From: Mucilaginibacter sp. L196
GTDB taxonomy: Bacteria > Bacteroidota > Bacteroidia > Sphingobacteriales > Sphingobacteriaceae
NCBI RefSeq assembly: GCF_009765905.1
Contig: NZ_LMUO01000019.1
Span: forward strand, 53,928-110,292
DNA length: 56,365 nt
Direction of reading: 5' to 3'
Position numbers and translations under genes: made by a program. Shown here one piece after another: positions 40,623 to 49,000 of this stretch (the first letter of the stretch is position 1; every line of letters begins with the position of its first letter). Below the pieces are notes generated by a model, which was not told the origin of the DNA, made no database searches, and saw only the letters and a list, made by a program, of their open reading frames with translations.

Positions 40623-41789
40623 GTGAAGAATAAAGAACTCTCCGTACTTGTTTTTATATGCATCATCAATTCGCTGGGTTTTGGCATTATTGTGCCTTTG
40701 CTTTATTCTTATGGCAAAAGGTTTGGTATCAATCATGAAACTATCGGCTTGTTAACAGCAGCCTTCAGTATCGCCCAGTTTTTTGCTACGCCGGTTTTGG
40801 GCTCTATGAGCGATAAGTTTGGTCGTAAGCCATTGTTGGCTATCAGTCTGTTTGGTACTTGTTTGTCGTTCCTGATGTTTGCCTTTGCGCAAGGCGTTAT
40901 TATGTTGTTTGCTGCAAGGATATTGGATGGATTAACCGGCGGCAATGTCTCGGTGGCGCAAGCGATGATATCTGATACCTCAACCAGTAAAGACCGGGCG
41001 AAAAAGTTTGGTATATTAAGCTCGGCCTTTGGCTTTGGCTTTGTGATAGGGCCTGCTGTGGGCGGGTTGCTTAGTAAACTTGGCCCGCAAGTGCCTTTTT
41101 ATTTTGCTGCCCTTATGGCGCTTATTGGCGCGCTGTGTTCAGCGTTCCTTTTAAAAGAAACCAGGATAAAAGAAAAAGATACGGGTTTAGTACAAGCCAA
41201 ACGGTTTAGCTTTACTTCGTTAATCACTACCTTAAAAATGCCGGTTATAGGTACCGCAATTTTTATCGGTTTTTTACTGACCATGGCGCAGTTTACCATG
41301 ATTATCGGCTTTCAAACCTTTAGTGTAGATAACTTAAAACTAAGCAATACCAATATTGGCCTATTGTATACCGGGTTTGCTGCTACCGGTATTGTTATGC
41401 AATTGTGTGTGCCCTTTTTTACCCGGATAATATCGTCAAAGGCTATGATATTACTACTCTCTACCGCGGCATGTTTTGTAGCTATGTTTTATACTGGTTT
41501 TACAGGCGTGGTTATTACATTTAGTGTGGGGATGATTATTTATGGCTTATTTAATGGTATCCGTAACCCTATGCTCAATGCTATTATCGCGGATAATAAT
41601 ACCTCAAACAGGCAAGGCGAGGTAATGGGGGTAAATCAATCTTATGCTTCAATAGGGCAAACATTGGGGCCGATAACCGCCGGATTTGTTACTATGTTTT
41701 CTATTCACTGCGTTTTCTTTTTATCAGCATTTTATATTCTCATCGCATTTTTGCTTACTTTTAGGTTAACATCCAAATGTAAATCCTAA
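40623..41789 (+). CDS. Major facilitator superfamily transporter, Tet/drug-efflux-like
   Basis: A 388-residue MFS protein with 12 predicted helices. The loop between helices 2 and 3 has the MFS motif GSMSDKFGRKPLL, and helix 4-5 has ILDGLTGGNVSVAQAMISDTSTSKDRAKKFG, the pattern of TetA-type antiporters. Helix 5 has GFVIGPAVGG, the antiporter motif C. The start is a GTG at 40623. The drug or metabolite is unknown. It lies 4 nt upstream of the marC-like gene, so the two are co-transcribed. Confidence 0.92.
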   Translation: MKNKELSVLVFICIINSLGFGIIVPLLYSYGKRFGINHETIGLLTAAFSIAQFFATPVLGSMSDKFGRKPLLAISLFGTCLSFLMFAFAQGVIMLFAARILDGLTGGNVSVAQAMISDTSTSKDRAKKFGILSSAFGFGFVIGPAVGGLLSKLGPQVPFYFAALMALIGALCSAFLLKETRIKEKDTGLVQAKRFSFTSLITTLKMPVIGTAIFIGFLLTMAQFTMIIGFQTFSVDNLKLSNTNIGLLYTGFAATGIVMQLCVPFFTRIISSKAMILLLSTAACFVAMFYTGFTGVVITFSVGMIIYGLFNGIRNPMLNAIIADNNTSNRQGEVMGVNQSYASIGQTLGPITAGFVTMFSIHCVFFLSAFYILIAFLLTFRLTSKCKS

Positions 41790-41793
41790 CGTT

Positions 41794-42363
41794 ATGCCTC
41801 CACTTATTTTTAAAGAGATACTATCGGTAACCATGATCCTGTTCGCGATCATTGATATTTTGGGCGCTATCCCTGTAATTATTGAGTTGCGCCAGCGTGC
41901 GGGCCATATCGAGTCGGAAAAAGCAAGTATCGCGGTATTGGTATTAATGGTGGTTTTTTTGTTTTCAGGTAACGAACTACTAAACATTATTGGACTAGAT
42001 GTATCCTCATTTGCTATCGCAGGTTCGCTGGTGATATTTATTATAGCGATGGAGATGGTATTGGGTGCTAAGTTTTTTAAAGAAGAAATGCCTGAAACTA
42101 TATCTATTGTCCCATTGGCATTCCCATTAATTGCAGGCGCCGGAACAATGACCACATTGTTATCGCTAAAATCGCAATATCAAACACAAAACATATTAGT
42201 AGGCATTGTACTGAACACCATATTTGTATATCTCGTTTTAAAAAATGTGAAATGGCTGGAAAAGCTATTTGGAAAAACAGGTATCAATATTTTGCGTAAA
42301 GCTTTTGGAGTGATTCTATTGGCTATCGCTATAAAGTTGTTTAGGAGTAATACGCATTTGTAA
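41794..42363 (+). CDS. MarC-family integral membrane protein
   Basis: A 189-residue protein with six predicted helices and the MarC/UPF0056 pattern: TMILFAIIDILGAIPVIIEL, IIGLDVSSFAIAGSLVIFIIAMEMVLG, and the highly conserved VPLAFPLIAGAGTMTTLLSL. Despite the name, MarC proteins are no longer thought to give multiple antibiotic resistance; the function is unclear. It begins 4 nt after the MFS gene stop. Confidence 0.92.
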   Translation: MPPLIFKEILSVTMILFAIIDILGAIPVIIELRQRAGHIESEKASIAVLVLMVVFLFSGNELLNIIGLDVSSFAIAGSLVIFIIAMEMVLGAKFFKEEMPETISIVPLAFPLIAGAGTMTTLLSLKSQYQTQNILVGIVLNTIFVYLVLKNVKWLEKLFGKTGINILRKAFGVILLAIAIKLFRSNTHL

Positions 42364-42376
42364 TAGTTAAATATAA

Positions 42377-42461
42377 CGTCATTGCGAGCGATAGCGTGGC
42401 AATCCCTAAAATACAGAGCCGCCCTGCAAAGTTGTGGATTGCTTCGTTCCTCGCAATGACG
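42377..42461. repeat. Palindromic intergenic repeat (CGTCATTGCGAG...CTCGCAATGACG)
   Basis: A long imperfect inverted repeat with 12-nt ends CGTCATTGCGAG and CTCGCAATGACG and inner arms GGCAATCC/GGATTGC. It is of the REP-like type common in Bacteroidota intergenic regions, and related in plan to the repeats at 52096-52186 and the 104-bp array at 55501. It sits just after the MarC gene. Confidence 0.8.
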
Positions 42462-42473
42462 CTCACAGAGAGA

Positions 42474-42500
42474 TGCCCGAAGAGAGACTCGAACTCTCTA
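42474..42500 (-). other. tRNA 3'-end-like fragment (T-arm plus acceptor strand)
   Basis: The minus strand reads GAGAG-TTCGAGT-CTCTC, a 5-bp T-stem and a 7-nt T-loop matching TTCRANY, then TTCGGGC and A. This is exactly the 7-nt acceptor strand plus discriminator geometry of a tRNA 3' end. A GCCCGAA acceptor 5' half is absent, and the rsmB-like gene ends 8 nt upstream, so only the last ~27 nt exist. Such fragments are often left by elements that integrate into tRNA genes. Confidence 0.6.
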
Positions 42501-42507
42501 TGGAAGA

Positions 42508-43671
42508 TTAAGCTCCCACCAACCTCGCCACAAACATAGTATCCGCTTTATTTTCATAACCTGTTAATACTGTTTGTTCTTCGAGCTTCAACCCTAATTC
42601 TTTAACTAAGTAATTAACTACATCCTCATTCTCACCTTTAAAGGCAGAGCATGTAATGTAAATAACAGGTTTGCCGGGTTTGATAAACTTGGCCACATTG
42701 CTTGCGATGCTTTTTTGCAGGCGCTGAAAGAATTCTATTTTGGATGGATGGAACTGGGCGATCATCTCTGGCGTTCTACCCCAGGTGCCTGAGCCAGAGC
42801 ATGGCGCATCGAGGATGATGCCATCAAAGGCATAATCGTGCATTTCCTGGTCGGGATTTTGAGTGAGGTCGAGTAGCTTTTTTTGGTATTTGCGGAGGCC
42901 TGCCTGCTGGAAACGTTCGTCGAGGTTGGCTAAGATAGATTCACGGATATCGGATACCACTAATTTAATATCAGGTTCCATTTCATGAAGTAGTAATGAT
43001 TTACCGCCTGATGCCGCGCAGGCATCCCACCACTGATCCCATTTATTGGGTTTGAAATAGTTGGCTGTTTGCTGCGATGAATAATCCTGCACCTCGAACC
43101 AATGCTGGGTAGGGAAAATGGTTTCCAATCGTGTACCATTTGGCAAAGCGAAGCAACCATTTCCTTCGTCTTTAAATGCAACCTCTGCTTTATTTAGTTC
43201 GGCTTTAACCAAATGGTCGTAGCCGTTATGTACATGTATAAAAAGATCGGGCTGAACAAAGAATGATTTTAGAAAGGCTTCTTTATCAATTCCCGCAGAT
43301 ATTTGATCGGCCCATGGGAAAACATCTGCTAAATAGAATTCTTTATAAGCTGTTTTTACCAACGCCAGCTTTTCATCCAAAGTAAAACCAATACAGACGG
43401 CCCACTCGGGTTTGAAATGTTGCAAAAAGGAGTTTACCTGACTATTGCATAAAAATTCAGCAACTATCAAACGCTCTTCAGATGGCAGATTGGGCAAAGC
43501 TGTACCTAAACGAAAGTAATTGTAAATCAATCGGCTGGCAACCTTGCGGTCGGTGGAGCCCATTTGTTTGTTTTGGCGATAAAATCCAGGTAAAAATTTA
43601 CTTAAAGGCGTTTCTGCCGGGTATTTTTCTAATAATCGATGAAACGTCTTTAATTGGTTTATTGCCTTCAT
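42508..43671 (-). CDS. RsmB/NOP2-like RNA cytosine-C5 methyltransferase
   Basis: A 387-residue SAM-dependent RNA methyltransferase. The SAM-binding motif is DACAASGGKSLLLHEM, motif II is VVSDIRESILANLDERF, and the two catalytic cysteines lie in DAPCSGSGTWGR (motif IV) and YITCSAFKGENEDVV (motif VI). The N-terminal ~150 residues are a family-specific, NusB-like region. It methylates rRNA or tRNA cytosine C5; the target base is unknown. It overlaps the upstream lipoprotein gene by 4 nt on the minus strand. The CDS ends 8 nt before the tRNA-like fragment. Confidence 0.93.
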   Translation of the reverse strand: MKAINQLKTFHRLLEKYPAETPLSKFLPGFYRQNKQMGSTDRKVASRLIYNYFRLGTALPNLPSEERLIVAEFLCNSQVNSFLQHFKPEWAVCIGFTLDEKLALVKTAYKEFYLADVFPWADQISAGIDKEAFLKSFFVQPDLFIHVHNGYDHLVKAELNKAEVAFKDEGNGCFALPNGTRLETIFPTQHWFEVQDYSSQQTANYFKPNKWDQWWDACAASGGKSLLLHEMEPDIKLVVSDIRESILANLDERFQQAGLRKYQKKLLDLTQNPDQEMHDYAFDGIILDAPCSGSGTWGRTPEMIAQFHPSKIEFFQRLQKSIASNVAKFIKPGKPVIYITCSAFKGENEDVVNYLVKELGLKLEEQTVLTGYENKADTMFVARLVGA

Positions 43672-44906
43672 TCTACCTTTCTAAGCTCAAAGTTACTATA
43701 CATTAGCAGTTTTACATGCGTGTTTACCCAACCCATTCCCGCTATTTTTTGAAAATGGAAACTATTATGTAAACCATTAAAATCTGCCATGCTTTTTAAA
43801 TTGTTTTCAGCAAGTAATCTACCAAAATATAAACCTTCGTCAAAACCTTTTAATGCATAAACAGAAGGTTCGGTGTGCCAGGTATTGCGGTAGCTGCGTA
43901 TAAAATTAATAGTTTCTGCCGAGCGATAATCCACATTATCCGCCGAAGTGATGTGCGTTCTTAAATGTTGTAATTGCTTTGCTTTTAAAAATGCGAAATG
44001 TTCCCAATTTGGGTGGCCAAACAGCGTAACCGGGTAATGGGCATTCAAAGTATCCAGCGAATGTAGGGTAATTGTTAAAAAAGCCTGATTGGTGGATGGC
44101 ACCACAAATACGTTTTGCTTGTCTTTTACTAATTGGGGCAGTAACGCGTTTAATTTCCCGCGTACAACAGTGATGGTTATTATTTTGATATGATTGCTGC
44201 TTAGGCTATCGAGCGCTTTTTTAAAGGGTATGATGTATTTATTATCATCGCTAAAACCAGAGGCAAGAATAAATACTTTTTGCGGTTTTATATGGTCGTT
44301 GATATATCTGGCGGTAGTCCATGCATGATAATCAAGCGGCGGATTTACGGTAACCAGGTTTTGATTTTTAAAGGTAAATGGCGACTCGGGCGATAAGGGA
44401 GATACGATAGCTTTACGCGCGCTGGTTAGCACCGATGTAAACACTTTTATATCTTCAGGGAAAATAGGGCCAACTATTAAATCGCTTGCCCGTATTTTAG
44501 GGTTGTAAGCAAGGCTATGAACCTGTGAGCCATTATCCCTTGAATCAAATAATTGTAGTTTATAATTATAGCCGTAAAAGGTAAGTGAATCTAAAGCCAA
44601 TTTAAAACCACGGTAATAATCCGCTGCAATGCGTGCCTCTTTTAAAGTGACGGGCGTGTAAGATTGTCCCGGGCCAATATGGTCCAGATTGAAAGGTAGT
44701 ATTAGCGAGATGATTGAAGTTTTAGGTACAGGCGGTGTAACCGGCTTGGGTGCAGGCGGCGGCGCAGGACTTTCAGCAGGTTTATTTACAGGATGGGATA
44801 CCCAGCGTGTTTTGGGTGAACACGCCCCGATGACCAACACTGTAAATAAACCTATTAACCACCTATTCCCACTCAATGGTAGCAGGCGGTTTCGAACTGA
44901 TGTCAT
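43668..44906 (-). CDS. Periplasmic-binding-protein-like (type 1) lipoprotein
   Basis: A 412-residue protein with a lipobox VIGAC (C29) preceded by a hydrophobic helix, then a proline-rich linker (PAESPAPPPAPKPVTPPVPK). The rest has the type 1 periplasmic-binding-protein fold: ISLILPFNLDH, RIAADYYRGFKLALDSLTFYGYNYKLQLFDSRDNG and the DLIVGPIFPEDIKVFTSV and ALKGFDEGLYFGRLL segments. It resembles LpoA-like and amino-acid-binding lipoproteins. It overlaps the end of guaA by 44 nt on the same strand, and the next gene overlaps it by 4 nt, so this is a tightly packed unit. The true start could be slightly downstream. Confidence 0.8.
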   Translation of the reverse strand: MTSVRNRLLPLSGNRWLIGLFTVLVIGACSPKTRWVSHPVNKPAESPAPPPAPKPVTPPVPKTSIISLILPFNLDHIGPGQSYTPVTLKEARIAADYYRGFKLALDSLTFYGYNYKLQLFDSRDNGSQVHSLAYNPKIRASDLIVGPIFPEDIKVFTSVLTSARKAIVSPLSPESPFTFKNQNLVTVNPPLDYHAWTTARYINDHIKPQKVFILASGFSDDNKYIIPFKKALDSLSSNHIKIITITVVRGKLNALLPQLVKDKQNVFVVPSTNQAFLTITLHSLDTLNAHYPVTLFGHPNWEHFAFLKAKQLQHLRTHITSADNVDYRSAETINFIRSYRNTWHTEPSVYALKGFDEGLYFGRLLAENNLKSMADFNGLHNSFHFQKIAGMGWVNTHVKLLMYSNFELRKVE

Positions 44907-46398
44907 ATACTACCCGGTTAATACCTTTTACGTTATTAATGATGTCGTTTGATATTTTAGCCAGCAAATCATAAGGTAAATGGCACCAATCTGCTGTCAT
45001 TCCGTCTAATGATTCTACCGCGCGCAGGCAAATTACATTTTCGTAAGTGCGCTCATCGCCCATAACTCCTACTGATTGTACGGGCAAAAATATCGCCCCA
45101 GCCTGCCAAACTTTATCATAAACACCATAAGACCGCAAATTGTTGATATAAATCGCATCTGCTTCCTGTAATATCTGAACTTTCTCTGGTGTAACGTCGC
45201 CCAAAATCCTGATAGCCAAACCTGGGCCCGGGAAAGGATGGCGGCCTAATATGTTTGGATCGATACCTAAAGCTTTACCAACCCTGCGTACTTCATCCTT
45301 AAATAAAGTATTTAATGGTTCAACTACTTTAAGTTTCATAAAGTCAGGTAATCCACCAACGTTGTGGTGAGATTTAATGGTAGCTGATGGGCCTTTTACT
45401 GATACGGACTCAATAATATCCGGGTAAATAGTACCCTGGCCTAACCATTTTACATCGGTTACTTTGTGTGCCTCATCATCAAAAACTTCGATGAACACAC
45501 GGCCGATAGCTTTACGTTTCTTTTCAGGATCGGTTAAGCCAGCTAATGCATCGTAAAAACGTTGTTTCGCATCAACACCCTTTATATTAAGGCCCATGTG
45601 TTGGTATGAATCCAATACCGATTGGTATTCATCTTTACGCAATAAGCCGTTATCAACAAATATACAATGCAGGTTTTTGCCGATGGCCTGGTGCAATAAC
45701 ACCGCGGCAACCGATGAATCCACCCCGCCTGATAAACCTAAAACTACTTTATCATCGCCTAATTTTTCCTGTAAGGCAGCAATGGTGGTTTCGATGAAAG
45801 AATCTGGTGTCCAATCCTGTGAGCATCCGCAGATGTCAACCAAAAAGTTTTGAAGCAATTGTTTGCCATCAATACTATGGGTTACTTCCGGGTGAAATTG
45901 TATACCGTAAGTTTGGGTGCCTGTAATTTGGTAAGCCGCTACTTTTACAGACTCGGTACTGGCTATAATATGGAAATTATCTCCAATGCGTGCAATAGTA
46001 TCCGCATGCGACATCCAAACCTGTGATTCTAATGGAATATCTTTAAATAGCTTGTTATCTTTATCAATATACTGCAAGTTAGCACGTCCGTACTCGCGGG
46101 TACTTGATTTCATCACTTCGCCACCGTTGTTGTGGGCAATGTGCTGCGCTCCGTAGCAAACGCCTAATAAAGGCAATTGACCGTGGAACTTTTTGAAATC
46201 GAAGTTTGGCGCATCTTCCTGGCGTACAGAATACGGACTGCCCGAAAGTATGATACCTTTTACAGTGCTGTCAATTTCAGGAAAATGATTGAAGGGGTAA
46301 ATCTCGCAGTAGATATTGAGTTCCCTGACACGGCGAGCTATCAGTTGAGTGAACTGTGAGCCGAAGTCAAGAATAAGGATTTTTTCTTGCATGGGCAA
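44863..46398 (-). CDS. guaA: GMP synthase (glutamine-hydrolysing)
   Basis: A 511-residue enzyme that converts XMP to GMP. The N-terminal class I glutamine amidotransferase has the nucleophile in LLGVCYGAQHIAH and the HPE triad part in QFHPEVTHS. The ATP-pyrophosphatase domain has LSGGVDSSVAAVLLH, and the dimerisation domain ends in DISSKPPATIEWE, the family signature. It acts in purine biosynthesis. It leads the three-gene unit guaA, lipoprotein, rsmB-like. Confidence 0.97.
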   Translation of the reverse strand: MPMQEKILILDFGSQFTQLIARRVRELNIYCEIYPFNHFPEIDSTVKGIILSGSPYSVRQEDAPNFDFKKFHGQLPLLGVCYGAQHIAHNNGGEVMKSSTREYGRANLQYIDKDNKLFKDIPLESQVWMSHADTIARIGDNFHIIASTESVKVAAYQITGTQTYGIQFHPEVTHSIDGKQLLQNFLVDICGCSQDWTPDSFIETTIAALQEKLGDDKVVLGLSGGVDSSVAAVLLHQAIGKNLHCIFVDNGLLRKDEYQSVLDSYQHMGLNIKGVDAKQRFYDALAGLTDPEKKRKAIGRVFIEVFDDEAHKVTDVKWLGQGTIYPDIIESVSVKGPSATIKSHHNVGGLPDFMKLKVVEPLNTLFKDEVRRVGKALGIDPNILGRHPFPGPGLAIRILGDVTPEKVQILQEADAIYINNLRSYGVYDKVWQAGAIFLPVQSVGVMGDERTYENVICLRAVESLDGMTADWCHLPYDLLAKISNDIINNVKGINRVVYDISSKPPATIEWE

Positions 46399-46450
46399 AG
46401 ATAGCTTTTTTTGAGGATTTTGGATTTCTTAATTTTGAATATTTATTAAA

Positions 46451-46486
46451 TAAAAAAAGGTTCGTGCACTACACACGAACCTTTTA
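46451..46486 (-). terminator. Rho-independent terminator downstream of the barrel-protein gene
   Basis: The stem AAAAGGTTCGTG/CACGAACCTTTT has a short loop and an A-run on the plus strand (T-run on the minus strand). It ends the leftward gene at 46505-47134 and separates it from guaA. Confidence 0.85.
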
Positions 46487-46504
46487 AGATTTTGTTTTGA
46501 CAGA

Positions 46505-47134
46505 TTAATGTATCGAGAAGTTGATACCCGCATTTATGCTTGAACGCAGGGTTTGTACTGAAGAGTAATCGCCATTGTCTTTGAAGATATTAGTCAGGCC
46601 ACCTTGTCCGTCATATTCAAAAAATATTCTGGATCTATTGGAAATCGGGATTTTTACACCAAGGCCTACATCAATACCTGCATCTACCGTATTGAAAATT
46701 TGTTTTACGTCAATGTCGTCGGTGGTTTCTTTAGCACCTGTTAATATGCCAATGTAAGGGCCGAAATGTACGTACCAGTTTCGGGTATAACCAAAGTGCC
46801 AGCTTGCCAGCACAGGTATAGTAATATAATTTAGCCTGAAATTTACGCCGTCATAAGTGTTTCCGTTTGGATCGGTATAAAAGCCATTTCCCCAGCCTTT
46901 TTGGTCGTAATTTACTTCTACTTTTAAGCTCCAGTCGCTTGAAAAATAGGAATCTACAAATAAACCTGTATTAAGCCCGCCAATAAGGTCGCTGCTTTGG
47001 TTGGAGTAAGTTTCGTTTACGTAAGAGTTGTTGTAGCCAACATTGGCGCCAAATTCAACACTGCCTTTTTGTTGTGCGAAGGTTAAACTATAGCAACCTA
47101 AAACGATAGCCAGGGTGGTAAAAAGTTTTTTCAT
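46505..47134 (-). CDS. Porin-family outer-membrane beta-barrel protein
   Basis: A 209-residue exported protein. The signal peptide ends LTFAQ|QKGS. The mature part begins VEFGANVGYNNSYVNE and continues with barrel strands (WSLKVEVNYDQKGWGNGFY, FRLNYITIPVLASWHFG, VGLGVKIPISNRSRIFFEYDGQGG) and ends in INAGINFSIH. This is the PF13568-like outer-membrane protein group of Bacteroidota. Specific function unknown. Confidence 0.85.
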   Translation of the reverse strand: MKKLFTTLAIVLGCYSLTFAQQKGSVEFGANVGYNNSYVNETYSNQSSDLIGGLNTGLFVDSYFSSDWSLKVEVNYDQKGWGNGFYTDPNGNTYDGVNFRLNYITIPVLASWHFGYTRNWYVHFGPYIGILTGAKETTDDIDVKQIFNTVDAGIDVGLGVKIPISNRSRIFFEYDGQGGLTNIFKDNGDYSSVQTLRSSINAGINFSIH

Positions 47135-47176
47135 AAGTGTGATTTTATCTTTGGCAAAGATATCAATTTAAAGAAT

Positions 47177-47902
47177 TTACGCTATAAAAAAGAAGTTTAT
47201 TACGCTTTGATTAATGAAAGGAACTAATTCTTCACCATCATAAATCTTTACCTGGTAGCCAATTTCCTTGGTAAGATAATCAATAGTAATAGTCCGTTTT
47301 TCATTATCCCAAAGTTCGCAATAGATAGGCGGCTTGTGTTTTAGCAACAACTGTTTTGCTCCCGAGAGTACTTCAAATTCAAAATTTTCAACATCTATTT
47401 TTATGCCTCCTATTGAGTCTGCATTTTGTAGTTCTGCAATATCATCAAGTCTTTTTACAGGTAGTGTGAAGTGTTCACCTTCTTCGGGGTTATTTTCATC
47501 TACCACATGGCAAAGCCCCTGCATTTTTACGTTATTAATAATGGGCATTACCATTTTTAACTCGCCCGGTTCATTTCCTAAAGCCGTCTCAAACAAGGTT
47601 ACATTTTTTAGCTTGTAATATTTAATTACCCTTTTTAAGGCGATTAAATTTTGAGGCATGGGCTCGAAAGAATACACTTTGCCGTTAATGGCTTTTTGAG
47701 CTAGCGGCACAGTCATGATGCCTATATTAGCACCTATATCCAACAGTACTTTATCGGTAGGTAAAATACTTAAGAAATATAAAAACTCGGCCTCATGCTT
47801 ATTACTATACAGCCGTTTAATGGTATATATTGAAAAAAAGAAAAGGAAATTGTTAAATCCTAAAATCTTTTGTAGAAATAACTTTATTTTATTTTTAACC
47901 AT
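47177..47902 (-). CDS. FkbM-family methyltransferase
   Basis: A 241-residue SAM-dependent methyltransferase with the FkbM signature: LDIGANIGIMTVPLAQKA (SAM-binding motif I), VYSFEPMPQNLIALKRV (motif II), and GGIKIDVENFEFEVLSGAKQLLL at the conserved KIDVEG-like site. The N-terminus has a membrane-like hydrophobic stretch (FNNFLFFFSIYTI). These enzymes methylate O atoms of polysaccharides or secondary metabolites. No biosynthetic cluster is adjacent, so its substrate is unknown. Confidence 0.92.
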   Translation of the reverse strand: MVKNKIKLFLQKILGFNNFLFFFSIYTIKRLYSNKHEAEFLYFLSILPTDKVLLDIGANIGIMTVPLAQKAINGKVYSFEPMPQNLIALKRVIKYYKLKNVTLFETALGNEPGELKMVMPIINNVKMQGLCHVVDENNPEEGEHFTLPVKRLDDIAELQNADSIGGIKIDVENFEFEVLSGAKQLLLKHKPPIYCELWDNEKRTITIDYLTKEIGYQVKIYDGEELVPFINQSVINFFFIA

Positions 47903-48013
47903 TATTATAAGCGTTTAATAGTAAATATATGTTTTATAAGTATTGCGCGATATATTAGAATTGTTTTTTGTATAATTAACATTCGAGTATCAGGTAAAAT
48001 AGCAAGTTCCGGG

Positions 48014-48044
48014 TTTTAATACCGTAGGTAAGAGGGTAAATTTG
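48014..48044 (+). promoter_or_regulatory. Predicted promoter of the Ada-like gene
   Basis: TTTT at 48014-48017 and TAAATTTG at 48037-48044 are 19 bp apart. They match the Bacteroidota consensus TTTG-N19-TAnnTTTG with one mismatch in the -33 element, about 20 nt upstream of the start codon. Confidence 0.55.
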
Positions 48045-48063
48045 TTTATAAAATAAAGATAAT

Positions 48064-48921
48064 ATGAAAACGCAGGAACAAATAAACTATGAACGCATAG
48101 CCGAAGCGATAGACTATATAAAGCTAAATTTTAAGGGGCAACCAAACCTGAATGAGGTTGCCGCCAAAATAAATCTGAGTCCATTCCATTTTCAGCGTTT
48201 GTTTACTGATTGGGCAGGTATAAGCCCCAAAAAGTTTCTACAGTATTTAAGCCTCGAGTATGCGAAGGGCATGCTTAAGGAAAAAAGCGCTACTTTATTT
48301 GATACAGCTTATGAAACAGGCCTGTCGGGTACCGGGCGTTTGCATGATTTATTTGTGAATATAGAAGGGATGACCCCTGCTGAATATAAAAATGGTGGAG
48401 CGGCACTAAGTATTAATTACAGTTTTGCCGAGAGCCCGTTCGGAAACCTAATTGTGGCATCCACCGCGAAGGGTGTATGTTATATTGCTTTTGCCGATGA
48501 TCCGGATTTTGCTTTTGCCGAATTGGAAGCTCAATTTCCTAATGCTGCTTATCATCAATTTGCAGATGCCGCGCAGCAAAATGCCTTGTTTGTTTTCAGG
48601 AAAGACTGGAAACAGTTGTCGGAGATAAAACTGCATTTAAAAGGCACCAGCTTTCAACTCAAAGTTTGGGAAGCATTACTCAAAATCCCGATGGGAGGGT
48701 TACACACTTATGCAAACATCGCGCAGCAAATCAACTCTCCGCAAGCTAACAGGGCGGTGGGCAGCGCGATAGGAGCAAACCCGGTTGCTTTTTTAATCCC
48801 TTGTCACCGGGTTATTCGTTCTTCAGGCGAAACCGGCCAATACCATTGGGGCAGCACCCGTAAATCGGCAATTATTGGTTGGGAGGCCGCTATGTGTGAT
48901 AATTTGGCAGGAGTAGGATAG
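48064..48921 (+). CDS. Ada-like AraC-type HTH plus methylated-DNA-cysteine methyltransferase
   Basis: A 285-residue protein joining an AraC-type DNA-binding domain (residues ~8-105; LNEVAAKINLSPFHFQRLFTDWAGISPKKFLQYL) to an O6-alkylguanine-DNA alkyltransferase domain (residues ~118-280). The acceptor cysteine lies in the IPCHRVIRSSGE motif and helix HTYANIAQQIN precedes it. The N-terminal phosphotriester-repair domain of E. coli Ada is missing. It repairs alkylated bases by irreversible transfer to its cysteine and may also regulate transcription. It is a single gene with a strong terminator. Confidence 0.95.
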   Translation: MKTQEQINYERIAEAIDYIKLNFKGQPNLNEVAAKINLSPFHFQRLFTDWAGISPKKFLQYLSLEYAKGMLKEKSATLFDTAYETGLSGTGRLHDLFVNIEGMTPAEYKNGGAALSINYSFAESPFGNLIVASTAKGVCYIAFADDPDFAFAELEAQFPNAAYHQFADAAQQNALFVFRKDWKQLSEIKLHLKGTSFQLKVWEALLKIPMGGLHTYANIAQQINSPQANRAVGSAIGANPVAFLIPCHRVIRSSGETGQYHWGSTRKSAIIGWEAAMCDNLAGVG

Positions 48922-48936
48922 ATGCACCATATAGCT

Positions 48937-48986
48937 ATTCAAATAAAAATCCCATTCAATTATGTTGAATGGGATTTTTATTTGAA
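48937..48986. terminator. Very long bidirectional terminator hairpin
   Basis: A perfect stem of about 22 bp (TTCAAATAAAAATCCCATTC with GAATGGGATTTTTATTTGAA) and a short loop. It ends the Ada-like gene and, on the other strand, the leftward Gly/Pro-rich protein gene. Confidence 0.9.
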
Positions 48987-49000
48987 TAGATTACTTGCTA

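Noticed and set aside
42474..42500. A complete tRNA gene at this place.
   Set aside because: Only the T-arm and acceptor strand are present; the D-arm and anticodon arm are absent and the upstream bases belong to the methyltransferase gene.
45596..45853. Overlapping rightward frames inside guaA.
   Set aside because: They are antisense shadows of the conserved GMP synthase sequence with no support from composition.
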